Shown piece by piece: positions 19,007 through 28,054 of a stretch of DNA of 41,446 nucleotides. The first letter of the stretch is position 1. Every line of letters starts with the position of its first letter. The DNA comes from Ichthyosporea sp. XGB-2017a (lineage: Eukaryota > Opisthokonta > Ichthyosporea): contig PDIM01000015.1 in NCBI GenBank assembly GCA_002811675.1, positions 26,335-67,780 of the forward strand. Direction: 5' to 3'. The notes below the pieces were generated by a model. It had not been told where the DNA came from, searched no databases, and saw only the letters and a program-made list of their open reading frames with translations. The position numbers were made by a program, and so were the translations under genes.

Positions 19007-20150
19007 GTGTTTTGACGAGCATGCATATATATGTTCTCAGGTTTGACTCTGAGCTTTACTCTACCTCAAAAAGCGTATCGTTGCTCAATGCAACACTATC
19101 TGAATTAGGATCTGAATTTTTTGGAAATCTCACGCATACATGAAACGGCATGTTCTGCAAATTTAGATAACGGTATGGTTCTGAAAACGTAAGAACTGTA
19201 AATAAAGTAAGCAGAATGCCAAAAGTAAGAGCAAATCTTTTGCACTCCAGGAAGGTGAAGCAACAGTTTCGATGAGCGGATTTGCATCTGGCCGTCTAAG
19301 CATACTCCTTCCATGATCCAAGTTTCACTCTAAACTTTTGTGCTGGGTACTACATTAACTCGTTTGACCCAACGGTTTGACCAGGACTGATAGCGAACCC
19401 GATAATTACCAGGTCACCGGGCCTCTGCTAACTCTTTCGGCCTCTCCTGCCCTCAGGCAATTTCAATGTTCAGACATCATTATTTATTTTGCCATTATTA
19501 TTATGTATTTATTTGTTTGTTTGGTTTAGTTTGTACTGTTGTTGTTGTTGGCTTACTTTGTGTGGCTTTTGTTGAATCTCTGTTTGTGTACGTTTGTGGT
19601 TCCTATTCTCTTAGTTTAAATAATGTTACAGATTTATTAGACCATTACCTCAAAGAGAAACTGCATACAAAAAAGGGAGACTACAAACAAACGCCGGCAG
19701 TATCAATGTAAACAGGAAATGGGCAGTTTACCAGAGTTCTTTAGTGTATCCTTAAGACCCTTTGTACATAAATACTTTCTATAAATATCTCCTTTTTTCA
19801 TTGCTTGAGAATTGCCCCCCCCCCCTCCATTTTTTTTTTTGTTGTTGTTGTCAGTGCTTGGTGGATTAGAGCAAAGCTTATATACGGATGCTTTTGTGCT
19901 CATCTAAATGCTTGGCACTCTCTGGAATGTAAAGAGTTCCTGGAGGATGTGATTTATAGTACAGTAGTCTATGTTCTGGTACATCGGGACTCAGAAGTTG
20001 GCTTCGAGGTAACGCCATCTTGTTTTCTGGAAAAGACGCACCCTCTAAAAGTAGGAATGGTTAGTTAGGAATGGTGTTCATCTGGATAACACTTCTCTTT
20101 GTAACTATGCCAGATATCTTGCAACATGGTTGCCTAAAATTGGTTTTCAT
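19007..20150. other. Intergenic, no gene seen
   Basis: Lies between two minus-strand genes: upstream of the anoctamin and downstream of the pyruvyltransferase fusion. It contains T-rich and GTTGTTG low-complexity stretches, including a C10 run next to a T10 run at about 19818-19841. A hydrophobic 81-residue frame at 19466-19711 is low-complexity translation and not supported as a gene. Confidence 0.45.
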
Positions 20151-22775
20151 TTACAAGCGTTGCAAAACCGCCTGGTGTTGGCCCTTCCAAAGTTTAAGGG
20201 TGAGATCACGATGGACCTTGGCAGTGATACGTTTGGCCCGGTAAAGATAATCAAGCCTTTGTTGATGCCTCCACATTGCACTTCTCCGCACCTCCGATAC
20301 TTTTTTCTCTTTACTCCTCCTGGCATTCATTCTTAAATGAGGTTGTTGATTTAGTCTTTGCTTCAGTCCTGTAAGCAAGGTATGTGGATGTTTGCTGAGA
20401 TGATTCGCAAAAAATCTAGCCTGCTCGAGGTATTGCTTTTCAGTTATTCGTGATACATCGTTCCAATGAAATGGTGCTGCGTCCCAAAGTTGTTGGAGGT
20501 CAACAATTGGGGCCTCATACTGTACCATTAAATCCGCGGATTCTTGAAACATAGTTTTCATTACGTGGCTCAACGGAAAGCTTTCAAGAGCATCTGACAA
20601 GTTAAGAACAGATATACCGTCGCCGTACTGTCTTTCAACACCCCCGAAGTAGTCTTTGAATTTGAAGTTGTCTCCTATAACCTCTCCATCTATGTATAAA
20701 TGTGCGTTTGGAATCCCATACGAGTCAGCAAATATAATACCATGCAAGCTCGAGGAAAGAACAAACTCACACTGAACAAGCGTGTTAAAAAACTGGAACG
20801 CAGGCCATGTTATGTCCATCAATTTCATGTCATGGGTTTGTGACACAGATATGTGCTTCATGAGAGGGTGTTTATGGTGAATGTAATGCGGAATTACACA
20901 CAGTTTGTACACCTTTGGCTGTTTAAAGGGCTGATATAGGCTAGATGCAAGTAAGCCAGGATCTCCCAATATTACAGGGCATTTTGTGTGATTAGGAAAT
21001 AAAATGCTACAACTCAAAGGTCCACGTACAGCTTTCACATGCACGTCTTTCATAGAATCAAAATGCACGGTAATGTTATTTGATATATATCCACTGCCCC
21101 ACACAAAAACAGCTCCTGGCGAAGAAGAAAGCTGTAATATGCTTCCTGTTGCGTACAGAATAGGCCCACGTTTACAGTCCGCGTCATGGGTTATATCTGT
21201 AGCCCCCAGAACTTTCCTTGGCTCTAAGCCAGATATGAGTGGAATGAGAATATCATTAAAGTGGTCTCCTAGATTCTTCGTGTTGGAAAACATTCGGAGG
21301 CACACATGGCCTCCAGAAACTGTACTATCCATAGTGGGCTCTTTCTTAACTGCAATACGCTTTGGCAAGAAAAATTCACCCATATCAGAAGACCAATACT
21401 TCTGTCCTCGCAAGCGAAGCCCACGGCGACTTAATTCGGAAGTCAGAGAAGAGAAGTCTTTAGGAACATAACTTGAAAAGGCGACCTCGGTATCCACCTC
21501 CACCACATTTTCAGAGGAAGCCAAATGCATATCCTCCTTAGTAGCTGTACTACTACACTGGAACTTGTTGAGGGATGGCAGGAAAATTATATACAGAAAT
21601 ATGGGAATAAGCAACAAGCGCATTAATGTTCTACCATTGGAAGAAGTGGATCTACCTCTTATTGAAGTTCTCCTTTCTCTGGCTTTGTCCCCAGTGTAGC
21701 ACAAGAGGCCAAACAAAGTCACACACACACCAGCCGAGGCTGAAGTAGTTAACGAACTTTTAATGACTATAGCGCTAGTCAAGATTAGAAAGACGCGTTT
21801 TCCGCAGTTTAAAAGCGAATGGGAAAGGGAAGAAACATGAGCCAAGACATAAAAAGAAGCCAGCTGGTAACAAAGGAAAAGGAACCCACAAAGCACATGC
21901 GGCGCAACGTGGGGGTGGTCGCTAAGAATATGCTCAGGTAGAGTTTCATAACTTTGAGACACCGCGTCTCTGGGGAAATGGTTCAATATTATCTGGAAGA
22001 AGTAAGATATTATTAAGCAAGGGGTACTGGTCAAAAAGAAAGTTCGTATACCTGTATACGAATCCTCAGTTTGACTTTGGATGGTATGGATCGAATGAAA
22101 TAGTGGCCTTTTGTCTTCTACATGGCCTTTAAAAAAGGCCTTAGAGTCTTCATTAGTCCTTTTCATTGCCAAATTACTATTTTCGGTTAATACTTTTACA
22201 GCAAGATTCCTCCCTTGTAGAAACAAATTTGCCCCAAACGCAATACATATTTGCATCAATAAGTAGCTATCAGTATTGTCACCTTTCGAGAAAATGCTAC
22301 TAGATTTGTAGAACGACATGGTCACCCCCAAAACCACAATAAACAAGCACATAATTTCTCTTCTCGTTCCGCAGGATCGCTTGGTCACCCAAACAAGCAG
22401 TGCGGCGCATAATGGCTCTGTTGCCTTAACAACGTTAACTAACCACAGTTCCTGCCCACACAAAGCAATATTAGTTAAGAGATTTCCCAAGGTAAATAGG
22501 AATGAAATGAAAATATTACAAGGACTAAATACAGCAGCAGAAATAGCTGAGACTCGTGAAAATAGAGCTCGCCCAATTGAGATGTTCGCTGTAGTTGAAG
22601 ATAAAATCTCCCAAGCAAAGAATGGTAAAGAGACGAGAGCACACATACCATGCTGAATCGTAGTTACAAGAAAGGGGTTCTGAAATTCAAACATGGCTTC
22701 TTTCGCAAAGCTCTGAAACAGAGCACTTGTGCTATACCAAATAACCACACCAAAGACCAGTGACAAGGTACTCAT
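20151..22775 (-). CDS. Fusion of a TPT-family transporter with a polysaccharide pyruvyltransferase
   Basis: An 874-residue protein made of two known families in one uninterrupted frame. Residues 1-about 375 form roughly ten membrane helices of the triose-phosphate/nucleotide-sugar transporter (TPT) family. NVVKATEPLCAALLVW and FLQGRNLAVK match the family's K-x-x-EP-x-x-x-x-L and RN-x-x-x-K signatures. A further helix follows at about 385-402. Residues about 490-720 are a polysaccharide pyruvyltransferase domain: NTKNLGDHFND, FVWGSGYIS, AVRGPLS, ILGDPGLLAS (about 600), and SSSLHGIIFADSYGIP (about 672-687). Such enzymes use phosphoenolpyruvate to form pyruvate ketals on sugars. The TPT family includes phosphoenolpyruvate translocators, so donor import and use may be coupled; that is inference. 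The C-terminal 50 residues are very basic. ATG at 22775 is used. Three CACGTG sites lie about 300-390 nt upstream. Confidence 0.85.
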   Translation of the reverse strand: MSTLSLVFGVVIWYSTSALFQSFAKEAMFEFQNPFLVTTIQHGMCALVSLPFFAWEILSSTTANISIGRALFSRVSAISAAVFSPCNIFISFLFTLGNLLTNIALCGQELWLVNVVKATEPLCAALLVWVTKRSCGTRREIMCLFIVVLGVTMSFYKSSSIFSKGDNTDSYLLMQICIAFGANLFLQGRNLAVKVLTENSNLAMKRTNEDSKAFFKGHVEDKRPLFHSIHTIQSQTEDSYTGIRTFFLTSTPCLIISYFFQIILNHFPRDAVSQSYETLPEHILSDHPHVAPHVLCGFLFLCYQLASFYVLAHVSSLSHSLLNCGKRVFLILTSAIVIKSSLTTSASAGVCVTLFGLLCYTGDKARERRTSIRGRSTSSNGRTLMRLLLIPIFLYIIFLPSLNKFQCSSTATKEDMHLASSENVVEVDTEVAFSSYVPKDFSSLTSELSRRGLRLRGQKYWSSDMGEFFLPKRIAVKKEPTMDSTVSGGHVCLRMFSNTKNLGDHFNDILIPLISGLEPRKVLGATDITHDADCKRGPILYATGSILQLSSSPGAVFVWGSGYISNNITVHFDSMKDVHVKAVRGPLSCSILFPNHTKCPVILGDPGLLASSLYQPFKQPKVYKLCVIPHYIHHKHPLMKHISVSQTHDMKLMDITWPAFQFFNTLVQCEFVLSSSLHGIIFADSYGIPNAHLYIDGEVIGDNFKFKDYFGGVERQYGDGISVLNLSDALESFPLSHVMKTMFQESADLMVQYEAPIVDLQQLWDAAPFHWNDVSRITEKQYLEQARFFANHLSKHPHTLLTGLKQRLNQQPHLRMNARRSKEKKVSEVRRSAMWRHQQRLDYLYRAKRITAKVHRDLTLKLWKGQHQAVLQRL

Positions 22776-23386
22776 CTTTGCATAGTTTGTATCTCATAAG
22801 CGTGTGCAACACACGTGTCGCATCCGGCACTCTTCCAGCGACTAGCCTCTTGGAATTATTACTTTCCCATCCTCTGTGTACGCTCCACGCTACTATGAAT
22901 ATCACATATAATGTAGCACTCAATCTCTTCTCTTCCCATCCCTTTGTTAATGGAAATTAAAGAGCAAAGAAAACAAAAACTTTTGCGAAAACTGCCACCA
23001 AGTCGACCTTTAGGCTTTTTTTTTTTTCCTCTTTTGAGAGGCTTCAATTTTGAGTTCTATTTTTATCCACCTGTCACGTGGCTCGTTTAACTGTCACGTG
23101 GCTCGGTGAACGGGTCCATGGAACGGGTCAAGGGACACTAGAACTCAAGGTGCACCGTTCACGTGACTGCGCAAGCCTTTAGCTGACATGACGCTGAGGG
23201 TTAAGACCGTCCGTCATTAATTTTATCTTGGAAAAGTATGTAAAGCATGTGGAGTGTGGAGCCTTTTCGTTCTTCCATACGTTACTCTGGATGCAGCTCG
23301 GAGGATGCGATACATGAAGTTTCCAGTGCTCATTTGTTTTATCTGATTCAAAATCCAAACCCCCCTTTCTTTTTCATCTCATTTTG
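22776..23386. promoter_or_regulatory. Upstream region of the pyruvyltransferase fusion gene
   Basis: About 610 nt between the start of the fusion gene and the stop of the next minus-strand gene. It contains a T-rich run at 23018-23028 and three CACGTG palindromes (23075-23080, 23095-23100, 23160-23165). The first two are inside a 15-nt direct repeat, ctgtcacgtggctcg, at 23071-23085 and 23091-23105. CACGTG is the core recognised by many bHLH and bZIP factors. A regulatory role is inferred from clustering only. Confidence 0.4.
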
Positions 23387-24823
23387 TCATGTCACGTGAC
23401 CCTGGAGCCTTCTTTTTGACGGCATGTGCTGATCTTCCACAAAATTTAAAAATCCGTTGAATTTGTGCTTTTGAAGATGCCTTTCCATCACAAGTCTCTG
23501 TCCAGCAAAAGTAATTTCTTTGAGTTTTTCTTCCTTTTCCGGTTGAAGCCATTCTTCAATCACATCGCTCAATGTTTCAACTGTAGCCGGAATATAGTGC
23601 ACATACGGCTCAAATCCTTCTTCGCGTAGATATGGCACCATGAAAAGGTCATGAATCATGGCAGTCCCCGAGGCGGGGATCTCGAAAGTCTTTGCCAAAA
23701 TGTATGGTCTTCTTTTCTCTTCGTCTGTGCTTCCAGCAATAGCAAGACGATACTTATTAATGAGCTTGGAATAAGCTACTGCATTTGCTGATGGATCCGT
23801 TCCATTTAGTCCAGCCCCGCTCCCTGCCACTCTCTCAATCAGAGGGAAATTTTGTTTAATCAACTGTACCCCTTCGTAACGCAAACTGTACCATTTTTTA
23901 CTGACGCTTCCAGATAGAAGTGCTTTTTTGACTTTTGAACTAAATTTGTCGTAGCGTTGTTCCCTTATAAACTCATCTGGGGCCGCGTTTGAGATTACAA
24001 AGCACTTGGGCATAGGCAAGGGCTTTCCTTTGTAGACTTCTGGTGACACCAGATCTGTAAATGTTTCGGCGTAGGTCGGAAAAGTTGCATGTAGCCAGCT
24101 TCGGGAGTATTTGATTGCGGAGTTGATGTGTTCAGGATAGTTAAGATCGTGAAGCCACGCAAATTTGTACGCAGGATGGGAGCTGATATCTTTCCATCTA
24201 TGCTCTACTTCCTGCAAGTAATGAAAAGCAATGATTTCAGGATCCTTATCAATCTTCAATATCCTTTTGCAGTCACTGCGAACAGTGGGACCCCGCAACT
24301 GTTCAAAAAAGATTATGTGATAGCCTCTGTCTTTGTAGTACTCGAGAAGTCTACGCAGGTAACAAATGCCCACCTCAGACATTCGTTGCCGAGTGACTAC
24401 AATGCGAAATGGGGAATCAGCATTCCTAGCCATACCTTTTGTTCCTCTTGATGAGGTTTTTGTCTCTGCCTGTTGCTGTGCTTTGTAATAGTACCTTTCT
24501 GGTATCTTTCCACAACCATTTCTCATCCTGTTTCTTTCTAATTGATGTGGAGGAAATACTCCTCTTTCCCTTCCTTCTCTTCCCAGCCAGCCTCCATAGT
24601 AGGTAATAGTTTTCTCTTGTGGTTCATTTTGAAAATTAATCATCATGCGAGGAGTTGATATATAGCTATGACTTTTGACTTCCCGTTGGTGGCGGAGGTT
24701 ACCGCTAAAGATAATTGATCCCCAATCATAAAAGCGTGCGAGTGTTGTAACCCACAAACACAAAAATACACACAGAAGCGTTTTTTCGCGACGCGAACAT
24801 GCACGCATTTGACTGAAAATCAT
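23387..24823 (-). CDS. CgeB-like group-1 glycosyltransferase, type II membrane protein (paralogue)
   Basis: A 478-residue paralogue of the protein at 14108-15568, with the same blocks in the same order: FRIVVTRQRMSEVG, FAWLHDLNYPEH, LLSGSVSKKWYSLR, and RRPYILAKTFEIPASGTAMI. The C-terminal helix AGQRLVMERHLQKHKFNGFL is also kept. The anchor is at about residues 15-30. The protein probably acts as a GT-B Golgi glycosyltransferase using a nucleotide-sugar donor. The reading frame extends to a GTG at 24928, but no ATG occurs before 24823; a second Met lies five codons later. It is divergent from the SGNH gene at 25437, so the pair may share a promoter. The stop region overlaps a gtcacgtgac palindrome. 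The conserved core suggests the two copies keep the same chemistry, while the divergent stem regions may reflect different acceptors. Confidence 0.65.
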   Translation of the reverse strand: MIFSQMRACSRREKTLLCVFLCLWVTTLARFYDWGSIIFSGNLRHQREVKSHSYISTPRMMINFQNEPQEKTITYYGGWLGREGRERGVFPPHQLERNRMRNGCGKIPERYYYKAQQQAETKTSSRGTKGMARNADSPFRIVVTRQRMSEVGICYLRRLLEYYKDRGYHIIFFEQLRGPTVRSDCKRILKIDKDPEIIAFHYLQEVEHRWKDISSHPAYKFAWLHDLNYPEHINSAIKYSRSWLHATFPTYAETFTDLVSPEVYKGKPLPMPKCFVISNAAPDEFIREQRYDKFSSKVKKALLSGSVSKKWYSLRYEGVQLIKQNFPLIERVAGSGAGLNGTDPSANAVAYSKLINKYRLAIAGSTDEEKRRPYILAKTFEIPASGTAMIHDLFMVPYLREEGFEPYVHYIPATVETLSDVIEEWLQPEKEEKLKEITFAGQRLVMERHLQKHKFNGFLNFVEDQHMPSKRRLQGHVT

Positions 24824-25436
24824 GATTTCGAGTTTGAGTGCAACTATAAGTTGATTTGAGGGATTGGATTCTACTTCTTTACCCAATCTTGCTAAATCCG
24901 ACCGAGGCAGGCCAGCAGTGAAGAACACCCAATGTATCTTTCAACCCTCCCTGTCCCTCTCCTCCACGAAAAGAGGGATTCCTCAGTGTCTTTTGTCAGT
25001 GTTAGTAGCTTTCAACAGGGGAGCAGTGCCACCCCAGTCCCCACATGTCACTGGCTTTTTTGGTATTACTTCCATATATGGAATAAGGTTATGGACCTCC
25101 TCTCGAGTACCTCGCGGGGAGTAGGGTGACCGGTGAGGGGAGTGGGGTGAGGGGAGTGGGGTGAGGACGGAGGACTGAGGAGGGGGTTTCATTGTCCGCC
25201 GCAAGTAGTCTGTACGTACATTGTGGGTTGGGGTGATGATGATCGAGTCCGCGGACCGCGGCCATGTGAGAAACACACAGCTGACAGTATAAAGGGGTTG
25301 TGTTGTGGGAAGAAGTTGCTTCCTCCTGCTCCTTTCTTGCAGATTGGATTTGTTTCATGTTCTAATATGCCTCTTATCATTGTTAGGTGAAGGCGGGCAG
25401 TTGAAGGGGCAGGGGTGAAGTCGAGGATTATTGATC
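24824..25436. promoter_or_regulatory. Divergent promoter region between CgeB-like and SGNH genes
   Basis: About 610 nt between two divergent ATGs. A G-rich tract at 25116-25187 contains two perfect adjacent 14-nt units, ggggagtggggtga (25137-25150 and 25151-25164). Several G-runs of three or four make a quadruplex possible. Short frames here have no support as genes. Confidence 0.4.
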
Positions 25437-27200
25437 ATGCGTGGAATATTTAGCTTCCTTCATTTTCCCAAATCAAAAAAGGGAAGTGCGATCATAGTCC
25501 CAATAGCCACAGTTTGCTTGACTCTCGTTGTGTCTTTATTGATATTTCTTTTATTCAAATTCGATTTGGGCACGGTTTATTACAGTCAATCACCTTTTCT
25601 AATCAGTAATGTCTCCGTCTCCCAAAGGAAGTACGCAGAGGAATACACATCTCCAATTGAAGTCTTTAGTCTCCCAATTCGTGGTCCCCCGGAGCCTCTA
25701 TCCATAACTCATCCTGGCATATACAAACGATGTGCTAAGCACCAGGAGATAACGCAACTGAAGTTGCTGTTGAATACACATACCGGGGAAGGGGAGGTAC
25801 AGATTGGAATCAAACGAAAACTTTGCATGGATCCTCATTTCCTTGTGAGGTTATCGGGGGAGGCTCTGATCATGGCAAACAAAAAGAAACAAAATTTTTC
25901 GGAGGAGAAGCGAGTTGGTGAGGGATATGGGTCATTGTTGTGGGAGGAAGGCCACGAAGGCTCCGTCCTTCGTTACGACTTTATTCTCCCGCGATATGGG
26001 GATTACTTTGTGGATATTCAGTTTGTATTTTGTAACATGAAACCAGGCGATTCTATTGCAAGAAAAGACGAGTGTGTTATTCCTCCCCTATGTGGTTCAG
26101 TAAACAGAGAGTTTAACTTTGAATGGAGAAAAGATTTACAGAAAATGCAACAACAAGAGGCAGTAAATAATAACAAAGTCCTCCCCAACGCGCCTGAAGT
26201 ATCTATCGGGGTTTCAAATGAGTATGGGGAATCTAACACTCCCAAGTATCTCAAAGAATGCATCAGCAATTCAAGCAAGCTAATGGGGAAATGTCCCTTT
26301 TGGACACGGAAGGCAGATGTTTTTCCGGCCCGGCTTTTGCCTACTCGCTTTCAAGTTTCAAGTGCTAAAGTCGGTGATGAACAATTGTGGTACGAATGGA
26401 CATCCAATAAGCATTTTCGTGATTATCATTTCGGGTTTGAATTTCCAAAAATTTCGGAGCTGCTCGAGGGTCTCTCTCTTAAGCTTGCTGCAATTGAGGG
26501 CAATGAAAATACAAAGAAAATGGCAAAAGTGTGCTTTGCCGGTGACTCCATCGCACTTTATATCGCCTTTCCCATTTTGCAGTCAATACTAGACGTATCT
26601 GTTAATGCTACCGTCTCAGCAGATAAAGGTCTTAAGGCCAAGTTACATTGGAGCTATATTAATCAAGTTTGGCCACAGATTACGTCTGGAAGGGTTCTTA
26701 AAATTCCTTCCTTTATGCCTTCATCGGCAGGAATGAAAAGACAGTACGACGCTTCCATACCTTCTACCTCGTACAAGTCTCTCTTTGCAAACTGCACACA
26801 CATTTTTCTTAGTTTTGGGCAATGGAATGCGGGCTTCCCGAACGGGTATCCTGATACCCCGGACGTTTTTGGTGAGTCAGTAAGGAAACAAGTGAAAGAG
26901 GTAAAGTTCAATATCTCACCAGGAGCGAGTGTTTTCATTATCAACGCATTTTCTAATCCAATATCGCTAAATAGAGGAGTCTGTCCGCCAAAAGATTGGC
27001 GACATCAGCTACTTATCGATGAGTACAATGAGAAACTCGGGCAAATAAGTCAAGGTGAGAATATCACCTACATTGACACGAGGGTAATAACAGGGGTTAC
27101 CTACGATGAACCTCCCGATACAGTTCATCCGGGACCAGAGCTAGCTACGCTTATCGCCAAATACGTTCTGTGGCGCTCATTAGGAAATGATGGACTCTGA
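25437..27200 (+). CDS. SGNH/PC-esterase-like putative glycan acyltransferase or esterase (divergent paralogue)
   Basis: A 587-residue type II membrane protein with a basic tail and an anchor at about 18-40. It has the same two-part layout as the other two SGNH proteins here. The N-terminal half is beta-rich (YKRCAKHQ to LPRYGDYFVDIQFVFCN). The catalytic half has CFAGDSIALYI with S371, FGQWN with N464, and DTVH with D561 and H564, so the Ser-Asn-Asp-His set is complete. It is clearly the most divergent of the three: it carries a longer linker (about 225-285) between the halves and HPGP instead of HFGP after the DxxH block. The frame is open from a TTG at 25431; ATG at 25437 is used. It probably adds or removes acyl groups on a Golgi glycan; direction and substrate are unknown. 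Confidence 0.75.
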   Translation: MRGIFSFLHFPKSKKGSAIIVPIATVCLTLVVSLLIFLLFKFDLGTVYYSQSPFLISNVSVSQRKYAEEYTSPIEVFSLPIRGPPEPLSITHPGIYKRCAKHQEITQLKLLLNTHTGEGEVQIGIKRKLCMDPHFLVRLSGEALIMANKKKQNFSEEKRVGEGYGSLLWEEGHEGSVLRYDFILPRYGDYFVDIQFVFCNMKPGDSIARKDECVIPPLCGSVNREFNFEWRKDLQKMQQQEAVNNNKVLPNAPEVSIGVSNEYGESNTPKYLKECISNSSKLMGKCPFWTRKADVFPARLLPTRFQVSSAKVGDEQLWYEWTSNKHFRDYHFGFEFPKISELLEGLSLKLAAIEGNENTKKMAKVCFAGDSIALYIAFPILQSILDVSVNATVSADKGLKAKLHWSYINQVWPQITSGRVLKIPSFMPSSAGMKRQYDASIPSTSYKSLFANCTHIFLSFGQWNAGFPNGYPDTPDVFGESVRKQVKEVKFNISPGASVFIINAFSNPISLNRGVCPPKDWRHQLLIDEYNEKLGQISQGENITYIDTRVITGVTYDEPPDTVHPGPELATLIAKYVLWRSLGNDGL

Positions 27201-27590
27201 GCCTCTGAGTTACCCATTTAAGCAAACAATTTTTAGAAGCAAGGTTTAGAAGTAGCGACCACGTGCAAAACCAAGCAGCTTTGGTGAATCTGCGCAGGGA
27301 ACGTACCAGTTGTAGGACTTTGGGAATCAACACCCAAGGGGGGTTGCCATAAACCAACCGTTCCTTGTTCCAGTCCCGGGAAAACGAATTCAGGCCGGCT
27401 GCGTCCGGATCGAGGAACCGGGATCAAAAACGAGGTATTTGGCAGTTGAAGCGTATCGCAAAGACGAGAGAGGCCGTCTGCCAAGGCGTTGTCTTTTGAC
27501 CGAATGTAAGTGACCACAAATTTGATCCGTCGGGCTTGAAATCGAGCGGGCCATGACGATGCAACCGAGTCTTGTGATTTAAAACCACCA
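27201..27590 (-). mobile_element. Retroelement RNase H C-terminal relic
   Basis: On the minus strand, about 27555-27460 reads RRIKFVVTYIRSKDNALADG followed by LSRL. This matches the end of the RNase H domain of Ty3-like or DIRS-like retroelements (YI-x-x-K-x-N-x-x-AD-x-LSR). The frame continues to 27233 without other recognisable motifs. No reverse transcriptase, integrase or LTR was found nearby, so only a fragment remains. It sits about 30 nt after the SGNH gene's stop. Confidence 0.6.
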
Positions 27591-28054
27591 TGATGCTTTT
27601 CCAGAAATTACCAGCATATCCTCTTTGGGCCTCAGCCGGTCACTGATTGTTCTTATGTCTTTCACACTCTTGGAACAACCTTTTAATGGGCCAAAAACAG
27701 GATTCCAGTGCCATCGTGCATATATAAACAATCGCTAGAGACCAGAGGCTAGAGACATCGGGCAAATGGTTTTAATTATCGTCTATTTCTTTATTTGATA
27801 TTTTCATATTCCTGTTTTTACTGAATCCACAGTCCGCCAGACCAATTCGGGGACCAAATGCCAGCCAGCGCCCAGAGTTCAGTCCGCACCAACAGCAATC
27901 AAGCTTTTCCTTTTCTTCTTAAAACGTTCTTCAGGTTACAAGTCGAAGTTACAAGCAAAGGGCAAAATCTAGGGGACAAGCTTTCCTCTTGCGAACACGT
28001 TGATTTCTTTTTCTTCTTTTTTTTAACTGTCTTTTTGCGCGACTTTATGCCTTG
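27591..28054. other. Intergenic, no gene seen
   Basis: Downstream of the minus-strand FkbM gene. A T-rich run at 28009-28024 is the only visible feature. Confidence 0.4.

Noticed and set aside
19466-19711. Hydrophobic 81-residue frame
   Set aside because: Low-complexity T- and G-rich DNA gives Val, Leu and Phe by composition; no family likeness.
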